Both the position numbers and the translations under genes were made by a program. Shown one piece after another: positions 7,491 through 14,715 of a DNA stretch of 34,871 bases (position 1 is its first letter; each line of letters opens with the position of its first letter). The notes under the pieces are model-generated. The model had not been told where the DNA came from. It saw only the letters and a program-made list of their open reading frames with translations, and searched no databases. Source of the DNA: Armatimonadota bacterium (GTDB lineage: Bacteria; Armatimonadota; Fimbriimonadia; Fimbriimonadales; Fimbriimonadaceae); the NCBI GenBank assembly GCA_018268375.1, contig JAFDWS010000001.1, positions 218,502 through 253,372 of the forward strand, read 5' to 3'.

Positions 7491-8627
7491 ATGCCTGTCG
7501 AAACCGGACTACCAACACAAGTGAGACGCGGAAAAGCCATTACCGTACGGACACATAGCCGACACAGCTTTGTGGACGCGAACAAGCATATGCTCCTGGA
7601 CGACAACGAGCCGGGCGCCGAAGAACTTCTCGAACTCGAAGAGTTGGAGGAGGAAGAGGAGCTCGAACAACAGGCCGTTGCCGACGATTCAGAAGAGCTT
7701 GAGATGTGGATGCGGCAAACTCGCCGCGCCCACCTGCTCACCCCTGCCCAAGAGGAGCACCTCGCCAAGAAGGTGCAAGCCAGAGACTTGGCCGAGGGCG
7801 AGAAGTGGAGCAAGGTCGCGGAGCTCCTGAACCTTCCTCGAGAGCACCCTTTCACGGACTTCGAGAAGCTCCAGGTCTTCAAGGACGGCGTGTCTGCCAA
7901 GCAGCAACTGATCGAGAGCAACCTGCGGTTGGTCGTCTCGATCGCCAAGAAGTACAACGCGCGTGGTATCCCGCTCGCCGACTTGATCCAGGAAGGAAAC
8001 CTGGGCCTGATCCGCGCGGTCGAGAAGTTCGACTGGCGCAAGGGCTTCCGGTTCTCCACGTATGCGACATGGTGGATCCGCCGGGCCATTGCCCGCGCGA
8101 TCATCAACCAGGGCCGGACGATCCGCATCCCGGTATACGTCGCCGAGCTGATCAACAAGGTCATGAAGACGGCGAACGCGCTGCAGCAAGAGCTTCATCG
8201 CGAACCGACCCCGGACGAAGTCGCCGAGAAGGTCGGAATGTCGCCCGACCGCGTGCAAGAGATGCTTCGGGTTGCGATCGAACCGCTCTCCCTTGAGACG
8301 CCGGTCGGTGAGAAGGACAACTCGTCCATTGGCGATTTCGTCCCTTCGACGAACATGCCGACGCCTTCTGACGTGACCTGGTCCCTTATCCGGCGCGAAG
8401 AGATCGACGGCATCTTGGGTCGGTTGACGTCCCGAGAGCGCGACGTGGTCCGCCTGCGGTTTGGCTTAGATGACGGCCGTGCCCGCACTCTGGAAGAGGT
8501 CGGCACCGCCCTGAACGTTACACGCGAGCGCGTGAGGCAGATCGAATTGCGCGCGATGAAGAAGCTGCGACACATCGGTCAGGAACTGGCCGCGCAAGGC
8601 TTCACGATCACGCCGAGCCCCAACTAA
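7491..8627 (+). CDS. RNA polymerase sigma factor, sigma-70 family group 1/2 (RpoD/SigA-like)
   Basis: Promoter-recognition subunit. Regions in order: an acidic N-terminal stretch ([18 protein letters not shown]); region 1.2 ([20 protein letters not shown]); regions 2.1-2.3 ([55 protein letters not shown]); region 3 ([19 protein letters not shown]); region 4 ([18 protein letters not shown] and [20 protein letters not shown]). The helix-turn-helix matches primary sigmas. In region 2.4, E. coli Gln437 and Thr440, which contact the first base of the -10 element, are Arg (8082-8084) and Ala (8091-8093). I take ATG 7491 as the start; ATG 7449 is an alternative. A hairpin terminator follows. Whether this is the sole primary sigma cannot be told from the window. 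Confidence 0.95.
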   Translation: MPVETGLPTQVRRGKAITVRTHSRHSFVDANKHMLLDDNEPGAEELLELEELEEEEELEQQAVADDSEELEMWMRQTRRAHLLTPAQEEHLAKKVQARDLAEGEKWSKVAELLNLPREHPFTDFEKLQVFKDGVSAKQQLIESNLRLVVSIAKKYNARGIPLADLIQEGNLGLIRAVEKFDWRKGFRFSTYATWWIRRAIARAIINQGRTIRIPVYVAELINKVMKTANALQQELHREPTPDEVAEKVGMSPDRVQEMLRVAIEPLSLETPVGEKDNSSIGDFVPSTNMPTPSDVTWSLIRREEIDGILGRLTSRERDVVRLRFGLDDGRARTLEEVGTALNVTRERVRQIELRAMKKLRHIGQELAAQGFTITPSPN

Positions 8628-8644
8628 GGCTCAACGATAAACGC

Positions 8645-8678
8645 AAAGGCGGCGACTGGAGATTCCGGTGGCCGCTTT
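8645..8678. terminator. Rho-independent-like terminator between sigma gene and lipoprotein
   Basis: AAAG-g-CGGC (8645-8653) pairs with GCCGCTTT (8671-8678) with one bulged G, and an inner CTGGA/TCCGG stem extends the hairpin. It starts 18 bases after the sigma stop, between two convergent genes. On the reverse strand it is followed by TTTGCGTTT, so it can serve both directions. Confidence 0.65.
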
Positions 8679-8697
8679 CTGTTGGCCGGTCTCGGTT

Positions 8698-9717
8698 TCA
8701 GAGTCGCCTTACGGTGACCTTTGCTGTCTGCTTGCCTGAATTCCCACTCAGGCTGTCCTTCGAATCGACCTGCTGCGAATACTCCATCGTCTTCGGGATG
8801 CCATTCTTCAGCTCGACCGTCATCGTTCCCGACGTCTTGATCGTGAAGTTCAACGTCACTTCCTTCCCCGCCATCGGTGACCCCGTCTTCCCCGACGGCG
8901 CTTCCGGCACCTTGAACTTCAGGCTGGGCGTAGCATCGACCTTCATGTCGACCAAAGCCGTCCCAACTGCCGCATCCACCGACTTGAGTGCAAACTGAGA
9001 CGCCACAGTCGCGTCCTTCCAGGTGCTCCCCGGCATCTGGGGCATCGGAACCACATCCTTGAAGTCGAACGTGTGGGACCAGGAATTGCCCACCTTTACG
9101 GCGTTCGACGGGTATTTGACCCCGAAGAAACCGTCGTTCGTGTCGATCCCCAGCATGACGGCCTGGTCACGCGTGCCCTTGCTGTACTTCACGTTGGACG
9201 TGTTGCCACTTGCGTCGACCTGGGCAGTTAAGGTCAGTCCCTCCAGCGCCTTCGCCTGCTGCGCAAGTTGCGTGGGACCACTGATCTTGACCCCAGACAC
9301 CTTGTACTCGATCGTTCCCGTGTCGAGCGCCTTGACCGTGATCACGGATGTGACCGACATCGGGGGTGGGCCTCCCGCCTTGCCGCCAGCGGTCATTTCT
9401 TGGCTTGTCTCAAGGGTTTGCTCGAACTTGTACTCGCTCCCCTTGTCGAAAGCAAAGCGCAACGGAACAGCTTCACCACTTGATGTGCCCGGAGTTCCAG
9501 GGTTCGCCGTCGGCTGCCCAGTGGAAGTAGACCCCGCAGACGGTGCCGAAGGCGTCGTCCCTGCCTCACCTTTATCACCGGTGGCCCCCGCCGCCATCGG
9601 CGCAGTACCCGCAGGCGTGTTCGACGTTGGAGGCGCAGCACCGATCTCTGACTTGGGGGCGCAACCGACCGCAGCGATCATGCCGATGACCAGGAATCCT
9701 GGAAATGTCCGCTTCAT
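8698..9717 (-). CDS. Putative lipoprotein, paralogue of the adjacent upstream gene
   Basis: About 339 residues from ATG 9717. The N-terminal signal MKRTFPGFLVIGMIAAVGC is a lipoprotein signal with the modified Cys at residue 19 (lipobox AAVG-C). A low-complexity linker rich in Ala, Gly, Pro, Ser and Thr (about 20-85) leads into a domain of about 250 residues starting at VPLRFAFDKGSEYKFEQTLE. That domain aligns along its whole length with the neighbouring lipoprotein (shared KGSEYKF, KGTRDQA/KGTREQA, FFG-x-x-YP-x-NAVKVG-x-SWSHT). It resembles DUF6263-type domains of unknown function, a tentative match from memory. An earlier ATG at 9729 overlaps a perfect TATAAT, so it is more likely promoter than coding. 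Confidence 0.85.
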   Translation of the reverse strand: MKRTFPGFLVIGMIAAVGCAPKSEIGAAPPTSNTPAGTAPMAAGATGDKGEAGTTPSAPSAGSTSTGQPTANPGTPGTSSGEAVPLRFAFDKGSEYKFEQTLETSQEMTAGGKAGGPPPMSVTSVITVKALDTGTIEYKVSGVKISGPTQLAQQAKALEGLTLTAQVDASGNTSNVKYSKGTRDQAVMLGIDTNDGFFGVKYPSNAVKVGNSWSHTFDFKDVVPMPQMPGSTWKDATVASQFALKSVDAAVGTALVDMKVDATPSLKFKVPEAPSGKTGSPMAGKEVTLNFTIKTSGTMTVELKNGIPKTMEYSQQVDSKDSLSGNSGKQTAKVTVRRL

Positions 9718-9727
9718 GGGTGGGAGC

Positions 9728-9733
9728 ATTATA
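9728..9733 (-). promoter_or_regulatory. Consensus -10 element directly upstream of the lipoprotein start
   Basis: A perfect TATAAT on the reverse strand, ending 10 bases before ATG 9717, in the 29-base gap between the two paralogous lipoproteins. It predicts an mRNA beginning only a few bases before the start codon, and a promoter separate from that of the upstream paralogue. Confidence 0.5.
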
Positions 9734-9746
9734 CGGAAGTCGCCGG

Positions 9747-10850
9747 TCAGTTCGACCGTTTGAGGGAGGCCTTGACGCTCTGCTTGCCCGCACCCATAGG
9801 AGTCTTGAACTCAGTCGTCATGGCGTACTCGACGAGCTTGGGCACACCTGTCTTGAGCTCAATCGTAGCGGTACCGGAGCCGGCAACGCTGAAATTAAGC
9901 GAGACTTCCTTGGGTGCCTCGGGCTTGCTTGTCTTTGTCGCGCCTCCCGAAGGCATCTTGATCGTTACCGACGGGGATCCTGCCGAAGTGATGGTCAAGA
10001 CTGCGATACCAGCGGCAGTGTCGACCGACTTAAGGGTGAACTCGGTCTTCACGCTCGAGTCCTTCCAGTTGGCTCCTGGCATCGAACCCATCGCGCCAAT
10101 CAGATCCTTAAAGTCGTATGTGTGCGACCACGAGTCGCCGACCTTGACCGCGTTCTCCGGATAGCTGATGCCGAAAAAGCCAGTGTTCGAATCGATCCCG
10201 GCGAGCATCGCCTGCTCCCTTGTCCCTTTGATGTAGCTGATGTCTGACGGCTTTCCGAACTGGTCAAACGAAGCGGCGACCTTGACCCCTTCGCTGTCCT
10301 TCGAAGCTTTGTTCAGCGCCTCTTTGGTCTTCGCGTCGGCGGCGCCGCCTGAAATCTGCATCTTTGAGACGGTCATTTCAACCTTGGCTTTGCCACCGCT
10401 GACGTCAGTCACCTTCACGACCGTGTTCGAAACTGTCTCCAAGGGTTTGGGCGGTGTTGCTGGCTTCGAGCCGCCGCCTGCCTCCTGGGAAGCCGAAGTG
10501 GAATTGAGAAACTTGTACTCGCTGCCCTTGGCCATGGCGAACCTCAGGCTGACGGCATCGCCTGCTCCAGGGCCGCCACCGGCCTTGGTCGTCTCGCCTG
10601 TCGGCGCGGGAGCTGTCAGCGGTTTCGTCTCCGAACCTGCCGCTGGTGATGGGGTCGTCGGACTCGTGCCCGGTGTCGCAGTCGATGCAGCAGGCTCGGA
10701 GCCAGGTGTCGGCGCGACCGGCGTGCTGCCGGTTCCCTTCGTGACCTCAGAGGAGGGTGCCGCACCAATGTTCGAGGTCGGCTGGCATCCGATCCCACAA
10801 AACAACACGGACAAGGCCAGGAGGAGGGCGCCAGGGGTAGTTCGACTCAC
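9747..10850 (-). CDS. Putative lipoprotein with long Pro/Thr/Ser-rich linker
   Basis: 367 residues from GTG 10850. The signal MSRTTPGALLLALSVLFCGIGC has a lipobox (GIG-C22). A roughly 80-residue linker rich in Pro, Thr, Ser, Ala and Gly follows, then the domain shared with its downstream neighbour (VSLRFAMAKGSEYKFLNS..., KGTREQAMLAGIDSNTGFFG, NAVKVGDSWSHTYDFKDL, ending in a basic SVKASLKR strand). The lipobox and linker place the domain outside the cytoplasmic membrane. Function is unknown. The start lies 8 bases after the lipoate-transferase stop, and TACAAT at 10861-10866 (10 bases upstream of the GTG) overlaps the end of that gene. It may be read from its own promoter or from the gcvPB operon. 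Confidence 0.85.
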   Translation of the reverse strand: MSRTTPGALLLALSVLFCGIGCQPTSNIGAAPSSEVTKGTGSTPVAPTPGSEPAASTATPGTSPTTPSPAAGSETKPLTAPAPTGETTKAGGGPGAGDAVSLRFAMAKGSEYKFLNSTSASQEAGGGSKPATPPKPLETVSNTVVKVTDVSGGKAKVEMTVSKMQISGGAADAKTKEALNKASKDSEGVKVAASFDQFGKPSDISYIKGTREQAMLAGIDSNTGFFGISYPENAVKVGDSWSHTYDFKDLIGAMGSMPGANWKDSSVKTEFTLKSVDTAAGIAVLTITSAGSPSVTIKMPSGGATKTSKPEAPKEVSLNFSVAGSGTATIELKTGVPKLVEYAMTTEFKTPMGAGKQSVKASLKRSN

Positions 10851-10858
10851 GATGCCGC

Positions 10859-11530
10859 CTATTGTACGGAATCCGGCAATCGACTAGGACGGTCCAAGAA
10901 TCCTTGCCGTAGGGCTTCTGCGAACATTCCCGGCTCCATATCCACCCACGCGGCGGGCGCCGGTCGGCGGAACACCATCGCTGGATCCACCAAAGGTCGC
11001 GCGGCTGGAATGCTAGCTTGAACAAGGACAGCCTTTGAACCGAGCCGAAGGGCGCAGCCACAGACCTTCTGGCCCGTCCTCTTGTCGACGACGTCGTTGG
11101 GTGCGACATGGGCGAAGCAGTCCGATGTGTGACCGCGGCTGGCGACGAAGGACGTGTCTTCGCCGAGGGCAGCGGGAACACCGCACTCTTGCATCGCTTG
11201 GACAATCCGGGAGACCACTGCACGGTAGACCGGCCCCAGGGACCGAGAGTCCCTCACTCCTAGATCCTCGAGCGGAACCGCTAGCCCCAAAGTAACGTCG
11301 TGCCCGTGAAGGACGGCCTTGCCCCCGGTCGGCCTGACCACCCAGGGCACCGTGCACTCAGCCGCAAGAGCTCTCTCCGGGCTCTGGAAGCGACCGAGGC
11401 TGACCCATGGGCCATCCCAGCCGTAAATCCGCGCGCAGGCGGTGCCCTTCTCGGCCCGTTCGAACAGTGCTTCGTCCCGAGACATGTTGGCTCTGCCACC
11501 GAGCCGTCCTTCAACCGAGACCTCGATCAC
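10859..11530 (-). CDS. Lipoate/octanoate transferase (LipM/LplA family)
   Basis: 223 residues. Members attach octanoate or lipoate to a lysine of lipoyl domains, such as that of GcvH. Motifs: RPTGGKAVLHGHDVT (residues 66-80), matching the RR-x-TGGGAV-x-H-D substrate-binding loop; Cys138 in DCFAHVAPNDVV, which aligns with the catalytic Cys of LipM octanoyltransferases; Lys155 in GQKVCGCALR, matching G-R-K-I-A-G-S-A; and VLVQASIP. The Cys favours LipM over a true ligase, but the protein is shorter than LipM (about 278), so the exact reaction is unsure. The GTG start overlaps the upstream stop (GTGA). It is in an operon with gcvPB and close to gcvH, its probable acceptor. Confidence 0.85.
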   Translation of the reverse strand: MIEVSVEGRLGGRANMSRDEALFERAEKGTACARIYGWDGPWVSLGRFQSPERALAAECTVPWVVRPTGGKAVLHGHDVTLGLAVPLEDLGVRDSRSLGPVYRAVVSRIVQAMQECGVPAALGEDTSFVASRGHTSDCFAHVAPNDVVDKRTGQKVCGCALRLGSKAVLVQASIPAARPLVDPAMVFRRPAPAAWVDMEPGMFAEALRQGFLDRPSRLPDSVQ

Positions 11531-12111
11531 AAAACGCGGTTGTACAAATCGATCCGGTACATGCTCTTCTTCGGAATCGACGTGTCATAGGCTTGCTTGG
11601 AGTCCCAAAAGGCCATGCCGATTACTTCTTCTTCAACCTCAGTGAGTTGGCCCGTCACATAGCCGCTGAAGCCCGGGATGACCGCAAGTTCCTTGAAAAT
11701 TGTCTCCAACTCGAACAGCATGTCGGGTGCATAGCCGGGGTCAGCGATTCGGGTGCTGAGTGAACAAAACTGCCCAATTCCCATCGACTCAAGGCTCTTG
11801 CCACCCGTAGCGCGAATCTTGAAGCGCAGTGTGTTCGGCGCGTCGCTCATCAGGTCTGTCAGAACCTCCATGACCGGTGACCGCATCAGCATGTCCCACG
11901 CCTTCGACGAGTCTGCCTCACTCTCGAAATGGCCCAGCGTCATGATCGCGAAGGGATCGTCATGGCGCTCCCAGACGGATGTCGAAATGAAGCCGGGGAT
12001 GTTCGACAAGACCCCGAACACCCGGGACCGCAAGGCGGAGAGGCGGTCGAGGTCCAGCGTCGCAAACCGAGCCCGGGTCAGGACGATAACGTCCTCTCGT
12101 GTCTCTTTCAT
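11527..12111 (-). CDS. Two-domain dimeric alpha/beta-barrel (ABM-like) protein
   Basis: 194 residues. It appears to be an internal duplication of a roughly 90-residue ferredoxin-like unit of the antibiotic-biosynthesis-monooxygenase/dimeric alpha-beta barrel type. Half one runs VIVLTRARFATLD...LSNIPGFISTSVWERHDD...IMTLGHFES. Half two runs FCSLSTRIADPGY...LAVIPGFSGYVTGQLTE...GMAFWDS. Both contain IPGF followed by beta strands and a final aromatic-rich strand. No haem or catalytic residues can be assigned, so enzymatic function is unknown. It sits between gcvPB and the lipoate transferase with ATGA and GTGA overlaps on either side, so it is translationally coupled to both. Confidence 0.8.
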   Translation of the reverse strand: MKETREDVIVLTRARFATLDLDRLSALRSRVFGVLSNIPGFISTSVWERHDDPFAIMTLGHFESEADSSKAWDMLMRSPVMEVLTDLMSDAPNTLRFKIRATGGKSLESMGIGQFCSLSTRIADPGYAPDMLFELETIFKELAVIPGFSGYVTGQLTEVEEEVIGMAFWDSKQAYDTSIPKKSMYRIDLYNRVL

Positions 12112-13595
12112 AAAGCCCCCACTTTGTCGCGGTGCGTTGCGTGCCAGTTCACGTCAAGGTTCTTGACCGCCGCCGCCTCGTCGAGCCTCCCTACAATTTG
12201 GGTCTGCGGCGCGTTGTGGAGGAGGTCAGGATCGGTCTCTGCCTCCTTACAAATCTCGATCAAGGCGTCGCAAAACGCGTCGAGCGTCTCCTTTGACTCC
12301 GTCTCCGTCGGCTCGATCATGAGGGCCTCGGGAACGATCAACGGGAAATAGTTCGTGGGCGGGTGGAAACCGTAGTCAATGAGGCGTTTACTGATATCCA
12401 GAGCCCGGATCCCGTTCTTCTTGTACGGGCTGGCGGTGAGAACGCACTCGTGCATGCACGGCCGGTCGTAGGCAGCGGGAAGCGCGTCTTTCAACCGTGC
12501 CTTGACATAGTTAGCGTTGATCACCGCGCTCTTGCTGATCTCGGGCAACCCTTCTTGGCCATAAGCGCTCAGATAGGTCAGGGCGCGCACAGCCATGAGG
12601 GCTTGGCCATGGAAACTGCTCACCCGGCCGATGCTTAAGGGGCGGGTCGCGTCGAGGCCGAAGCCACTGTCCGCCCTCACCAGAACGGGACTCGGCATGA
12701 AAGGCTCGAGATGCCTCTTCAGGCCGATCGCCCCGCAGCCGGGCCCGCCTCCACCGTGGGGAGTACTGAACGTCTTGTGGAGGTTTAAATGCATGCAGTC
12801 AAAACCGTGGTCGCCTGGCCGGGTCGTCCCGACCATCGCGTTCATGTTGGCCCCGTCGCAGAAAACCTGACCACCTGCGGCATGAACCATCTCGCAGATT
12901 TCGTGGATATTGACCTCGAACAGTCCGAGAGTCGAGGGATTTGTCACCATAAAGGCGGCAACGCTCCCGTCAAGCATGCTTTGCAGAGCCGCGATGTCTG
13001 TGTTGCCGTTCGCGTCGGTCGGAACCGATTTGACTTCGTAGCCGCACCGGGCCGCGCTCGCAGGGTTCGTACCGTGGGCTGAGTCCGGCACGAGCACGAC
13101 CTTGCGGGTTTCGCCTTCTCCTTTGCTGTCGTGGTAAGCCTTGATCAACATCAGGCACGTGAGCTCGCCATGAGCGCCCGCGACGGGCTGCATCGTGATC
13201 TCCTCGAAGCCAGTGATCTCTTTGAGGAAGGACTGAACCTCCCAAATCACTTCTAACATGCCTTGCACGGTAGGCACGGGCTGCATCGGGTGCAGTGCGG
13301 TGAACCCGGGCAACGAGGCGGCCTTCTCGTTGATCTTGGGGTTGTATTTCATGGTACAGGACCCAAGGGGATAAAAGCCGGTCTCGATCCCGTAGTTGAC
13401 GTGGCTGAGATTTGTGAAGTGCCGGATGAGGTCGAGCTCGCTGATTTCGGGCCACTCGACCGCGGCCCGCACGCGGCCAACGGCAGATGCGAGGTCGACT
13501 TGTGGTGTGTCCGCCTTGGGCAAATTGCAACCGATACGGCCAGGCGAGGACTTTTCGAAGACCGACTGTGGCGCGGGCACCGCCTTCATGCGCAT
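12108..13595 (-). CDS. gcvPB: Glycine dehydrogenase (decarboxylating), subunit 2
   Basis: C-terminal-type subunit of the two-subunit P-protein. It carries PLP, decarboxylates glycine and passes the aminomethyl group to lipoyl-GcvH. 495 residues. Motifs: FYPLGSCTMKYNPKINE, MQPVAGAHGELT, VPDSAHGTNPASAARCG, FCDGANMNAMVG, and the PLP lysine in HLNLHKTFSTPHGGGGPGCG (about residue 272); near the end RALDISKRLIDYGFHPPTNYF and IEPTETESKETLDAF. Start is ATG 13595 or the in-frame ATG 13589. CACAAT overlaps this point and could be a -10. The stop overlaps the ABM-like gene start by 4 bases. Its partner gcvPA lies upstream on the same strand, separated by a metalloprotease gene on the other strand. Confidence 0.97.
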   Translation of the reverse strand: MRMKAVPAPQSVFEKSSPGRIGCNLPKADTPQVDLASAVGRVRAAVEWPEISELDLIRHFTNLSHVNYGIETGFYPLGSCTMKYNPKINEKAASLPGFTALHPMQPVPTVQGMLEVIWEVQSFLKEITGFEEITMQPVAGAHGELTCLMLIKAYHDSKGEGETRKVVLVPDSAHGTNPASAARCGYEVKSVPTDANGNTDIAALQSMLDGSVAAFMVTNPSTLGLFEVNIHEICEMVHAAGGQVFCDGANMNAMVGTTRPGDHGFDCMHLNLHKTFSTPHGGGGPGCGAIGLKRHLEPFMPSPVLVRADSGFGLDATRPLSIGRVSSFHGQALMAVRALTYLSAYGQEGLPEISKSAVINANYVKARLKDALPAAYDRPCMHECVLTASPYKKNGIRALDISKRLIDYGFHPPTNYFPLIVPEALMIEPTETESKETLDAFCDALIEICKEAETDPDLLHNAPQTQIVGRLDEAAAVKNLDVNWHATHRDKVGAL

Positions 13596-13665
13596 TGTGA
13601 ACCGAGTCTACCTACGCGCACCTCCCCTGCCCAGCCCCTCTCCGAAGCTAACTTAAGAATCTTCT

Positions 13666-13693
13666 TTGCATTTGGTGTCGTCTGCTGTATGAT
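13666..13693 (+). promoter_or_regulatory. Candidate promoter of the M43 metalloprotease gene
   Basis: TATGAT -10 (13688-13693), 5/6 match, with TTGCAT 16 bases upstream (13666-13671), which matches only the TTG of the -35 consensus. It gives a leader of about 45 bases containing a hairpin and an AGGAG Shine-Dalgarno at 13728-13732. Confidence 0.45.
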
Positions 13694-13701
13694 GTTTGGA
13701 A

Positions 13702-13716
13702 CCCTGGTCGCCAGGG
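13702..13716 (+). promoter_or_regulatory. Perfect hairpin in the metalloprotease leader
   Basis: CCCTGG-tcg-CCAGGG, a 6-bp perfect stem with a 3-base loop, lying just downstream of the proposed -10 and 27 bases before the start codon. It could be a 5' mRNA-stabilising stem or an operator. It is too close to the start site to be a usual terminator. Confidence 0.35.
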
Positions 13717-13743
13717 CTTCATAACATAGGAGACAGAGAGATA

Positions 13744-14649
13744 ATGACGCTGAAGAGAAGGGACTGGATTTTCGCCGCTGGTGCGGCAGCAACGGCAGTG
13801 TTCGTCGCTAGCTGTGGAGGCAGCTCGACCGTGACCGATGGTGGAGGCATGGCCCGGATCGCGGTCGAAGACGGCCCACCCCGTTGCGCCACAATCGAGC
13901 CAACCCCGGCCCAGCAAGAAAAGATCGATTTGGAGGTCGCGGCTAAGACGCAGTTCGGCATTGCTGTGACGGGCGGAACGATTCCGGTTTACTGGCACGT
14001 GATCCGCAACGGCACAGGGATCTCTAACGGTGATATTCCCGACAGCCAGATTCAGTCTCAGATCAACGTCCTGAATGCTGCTTATGCACCGTGGGGCTGG
14101 CAGTTCCAGTTGGTCGCTACGGACCGGACGACGAACGCCTCTTGGTATACCGTCACCCCCGGCTCCACCGCCGAAACGCAGATGAAGAACGCCCTGCGCC
14201 GAGGTACTGCCGACGACTTGAACATCTATTCGGCCAATATCGGCCAGGGCCTCCTCGGCTGGTCAACCTTCCCGTCCGATTACAGTGCGCATCCCAAGAC
14301 GGACGGGGTAGTCATCCTCTACTCCAGCGTCCCGGGCGGCACGGCAGCACCATATAACCTCGGAGACACGGCTACCCACGAGATCGGTCACTGGATGGGT
14401 CTCTACCATACGTTCCAGGGCGGTTGCCAGAAGCAGGCCTCCCGTGGCGATGGCGTGGCCGATACGCCCGCTGAAAGGTCAGCGGCGTTTGGTTGCCCAA
14501 CCGGACGCGACAGCTGTGCGTCTATTGCCGGCCTCGATCCCATCACGAACTTCATGGACTACACGGACGATGCCTGTATGGACCGCTTCACGTCGGGACA
14601 AGACACCCGCATGGACGGCCAGTACACGACCTACCGCTTCGGCAAGTAA
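13744..14649 (+). CDS. Exported zinc metalloprotease, M43 (pappalysin-like) family
   Basis: 301 residues. The metzincin zinc site HEIGHWMGLYH is at residues 212-222, followed by DGVADTPAE and the Met-turn region NFMDYTDDACMDRFTSGQ, as in M43 proteases (cytophagalysin/pappalysin group). The N-terminus MTLKRRDWIFAAGAAATAVFVASC combines a twin-arginine motif with a lipobox Cys at residue 24, which suggests a Tat-exported lipoprotein. Four Cys in the catalytic part (in GGCQ, FGCP, DSCAS, DDACM) could form disulfides. ATG 13744 gives this signal peptide and has AGGAG 11 bases upstream; the upstream TTG at 13696 in the same frame is unlikely. Substrate is unknown. The gene divides the glycine-cleavage locus and is followed by a strong hairpin. 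Confidence 0.92.
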   Translation: MTLKRRDWIFAAGAAATAVFVASCGGSSTVTDGGGMARIAVEDGPPRCATIEPTPAQQEKIDLEVAAKTQFGIAVTGGTIPVYWHVIRNGTGISNGDIPDSQIQSQINVLNAAYAPWGWQFQLVATDRTTNASWYTVTPGSTAETQMKNALRRGTADDLNIYSANIGQGLLGWSTFPSDYSAHPKTDGVVILYSSVPGGTAAPYNLGDTATHEIGHWMGLYHTFQGGCQKQASRGDGVADTPAERSAAFGCPTGRDSCASIAGLDPITNFMDYTDDACMDRFTSGQDTRMDGQYTTYRFGK

Positions 14650-14665
14650 GTCTCACAACCGAAGA

Positions 14666-14693
14666 GGCGCCCCGGTCTTCTGATCGGGGCGCC
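14666..14693. terminator. Strong hairpin terminator between convergent genes
   Basis: GGCGCCCCG (14666-14674) pairs perfectly with CGGGGCGCC (14685-14693); two more pairs (one G-T) extend the stem inward. It lies 16 bases after the metalloprotease stop and 22 bases before the gcvPA stop, so it probably ends both transcripts. The T-tract is poor (ACTATTC). Confidence 0.75.
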
Positions 14694-14715
14694 ACTATTC
14701 TGGTCGTGTTGGTCT

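Noticed and set aside
9727..9729. ATG 9729 as the start of the lipoprotein
   Set aside because: It overlaps a perfect TATAAT and adds four residues (MLPP) before a normal lipoprotein signal; ATG 9717 fits better.
9023..9763. Plus-strand frame opposite the first lipoprotein
   Set aside because: The minus-strand product aligns with its neighbouring paralogue and has a lipobox; the plus frame is a shadow.
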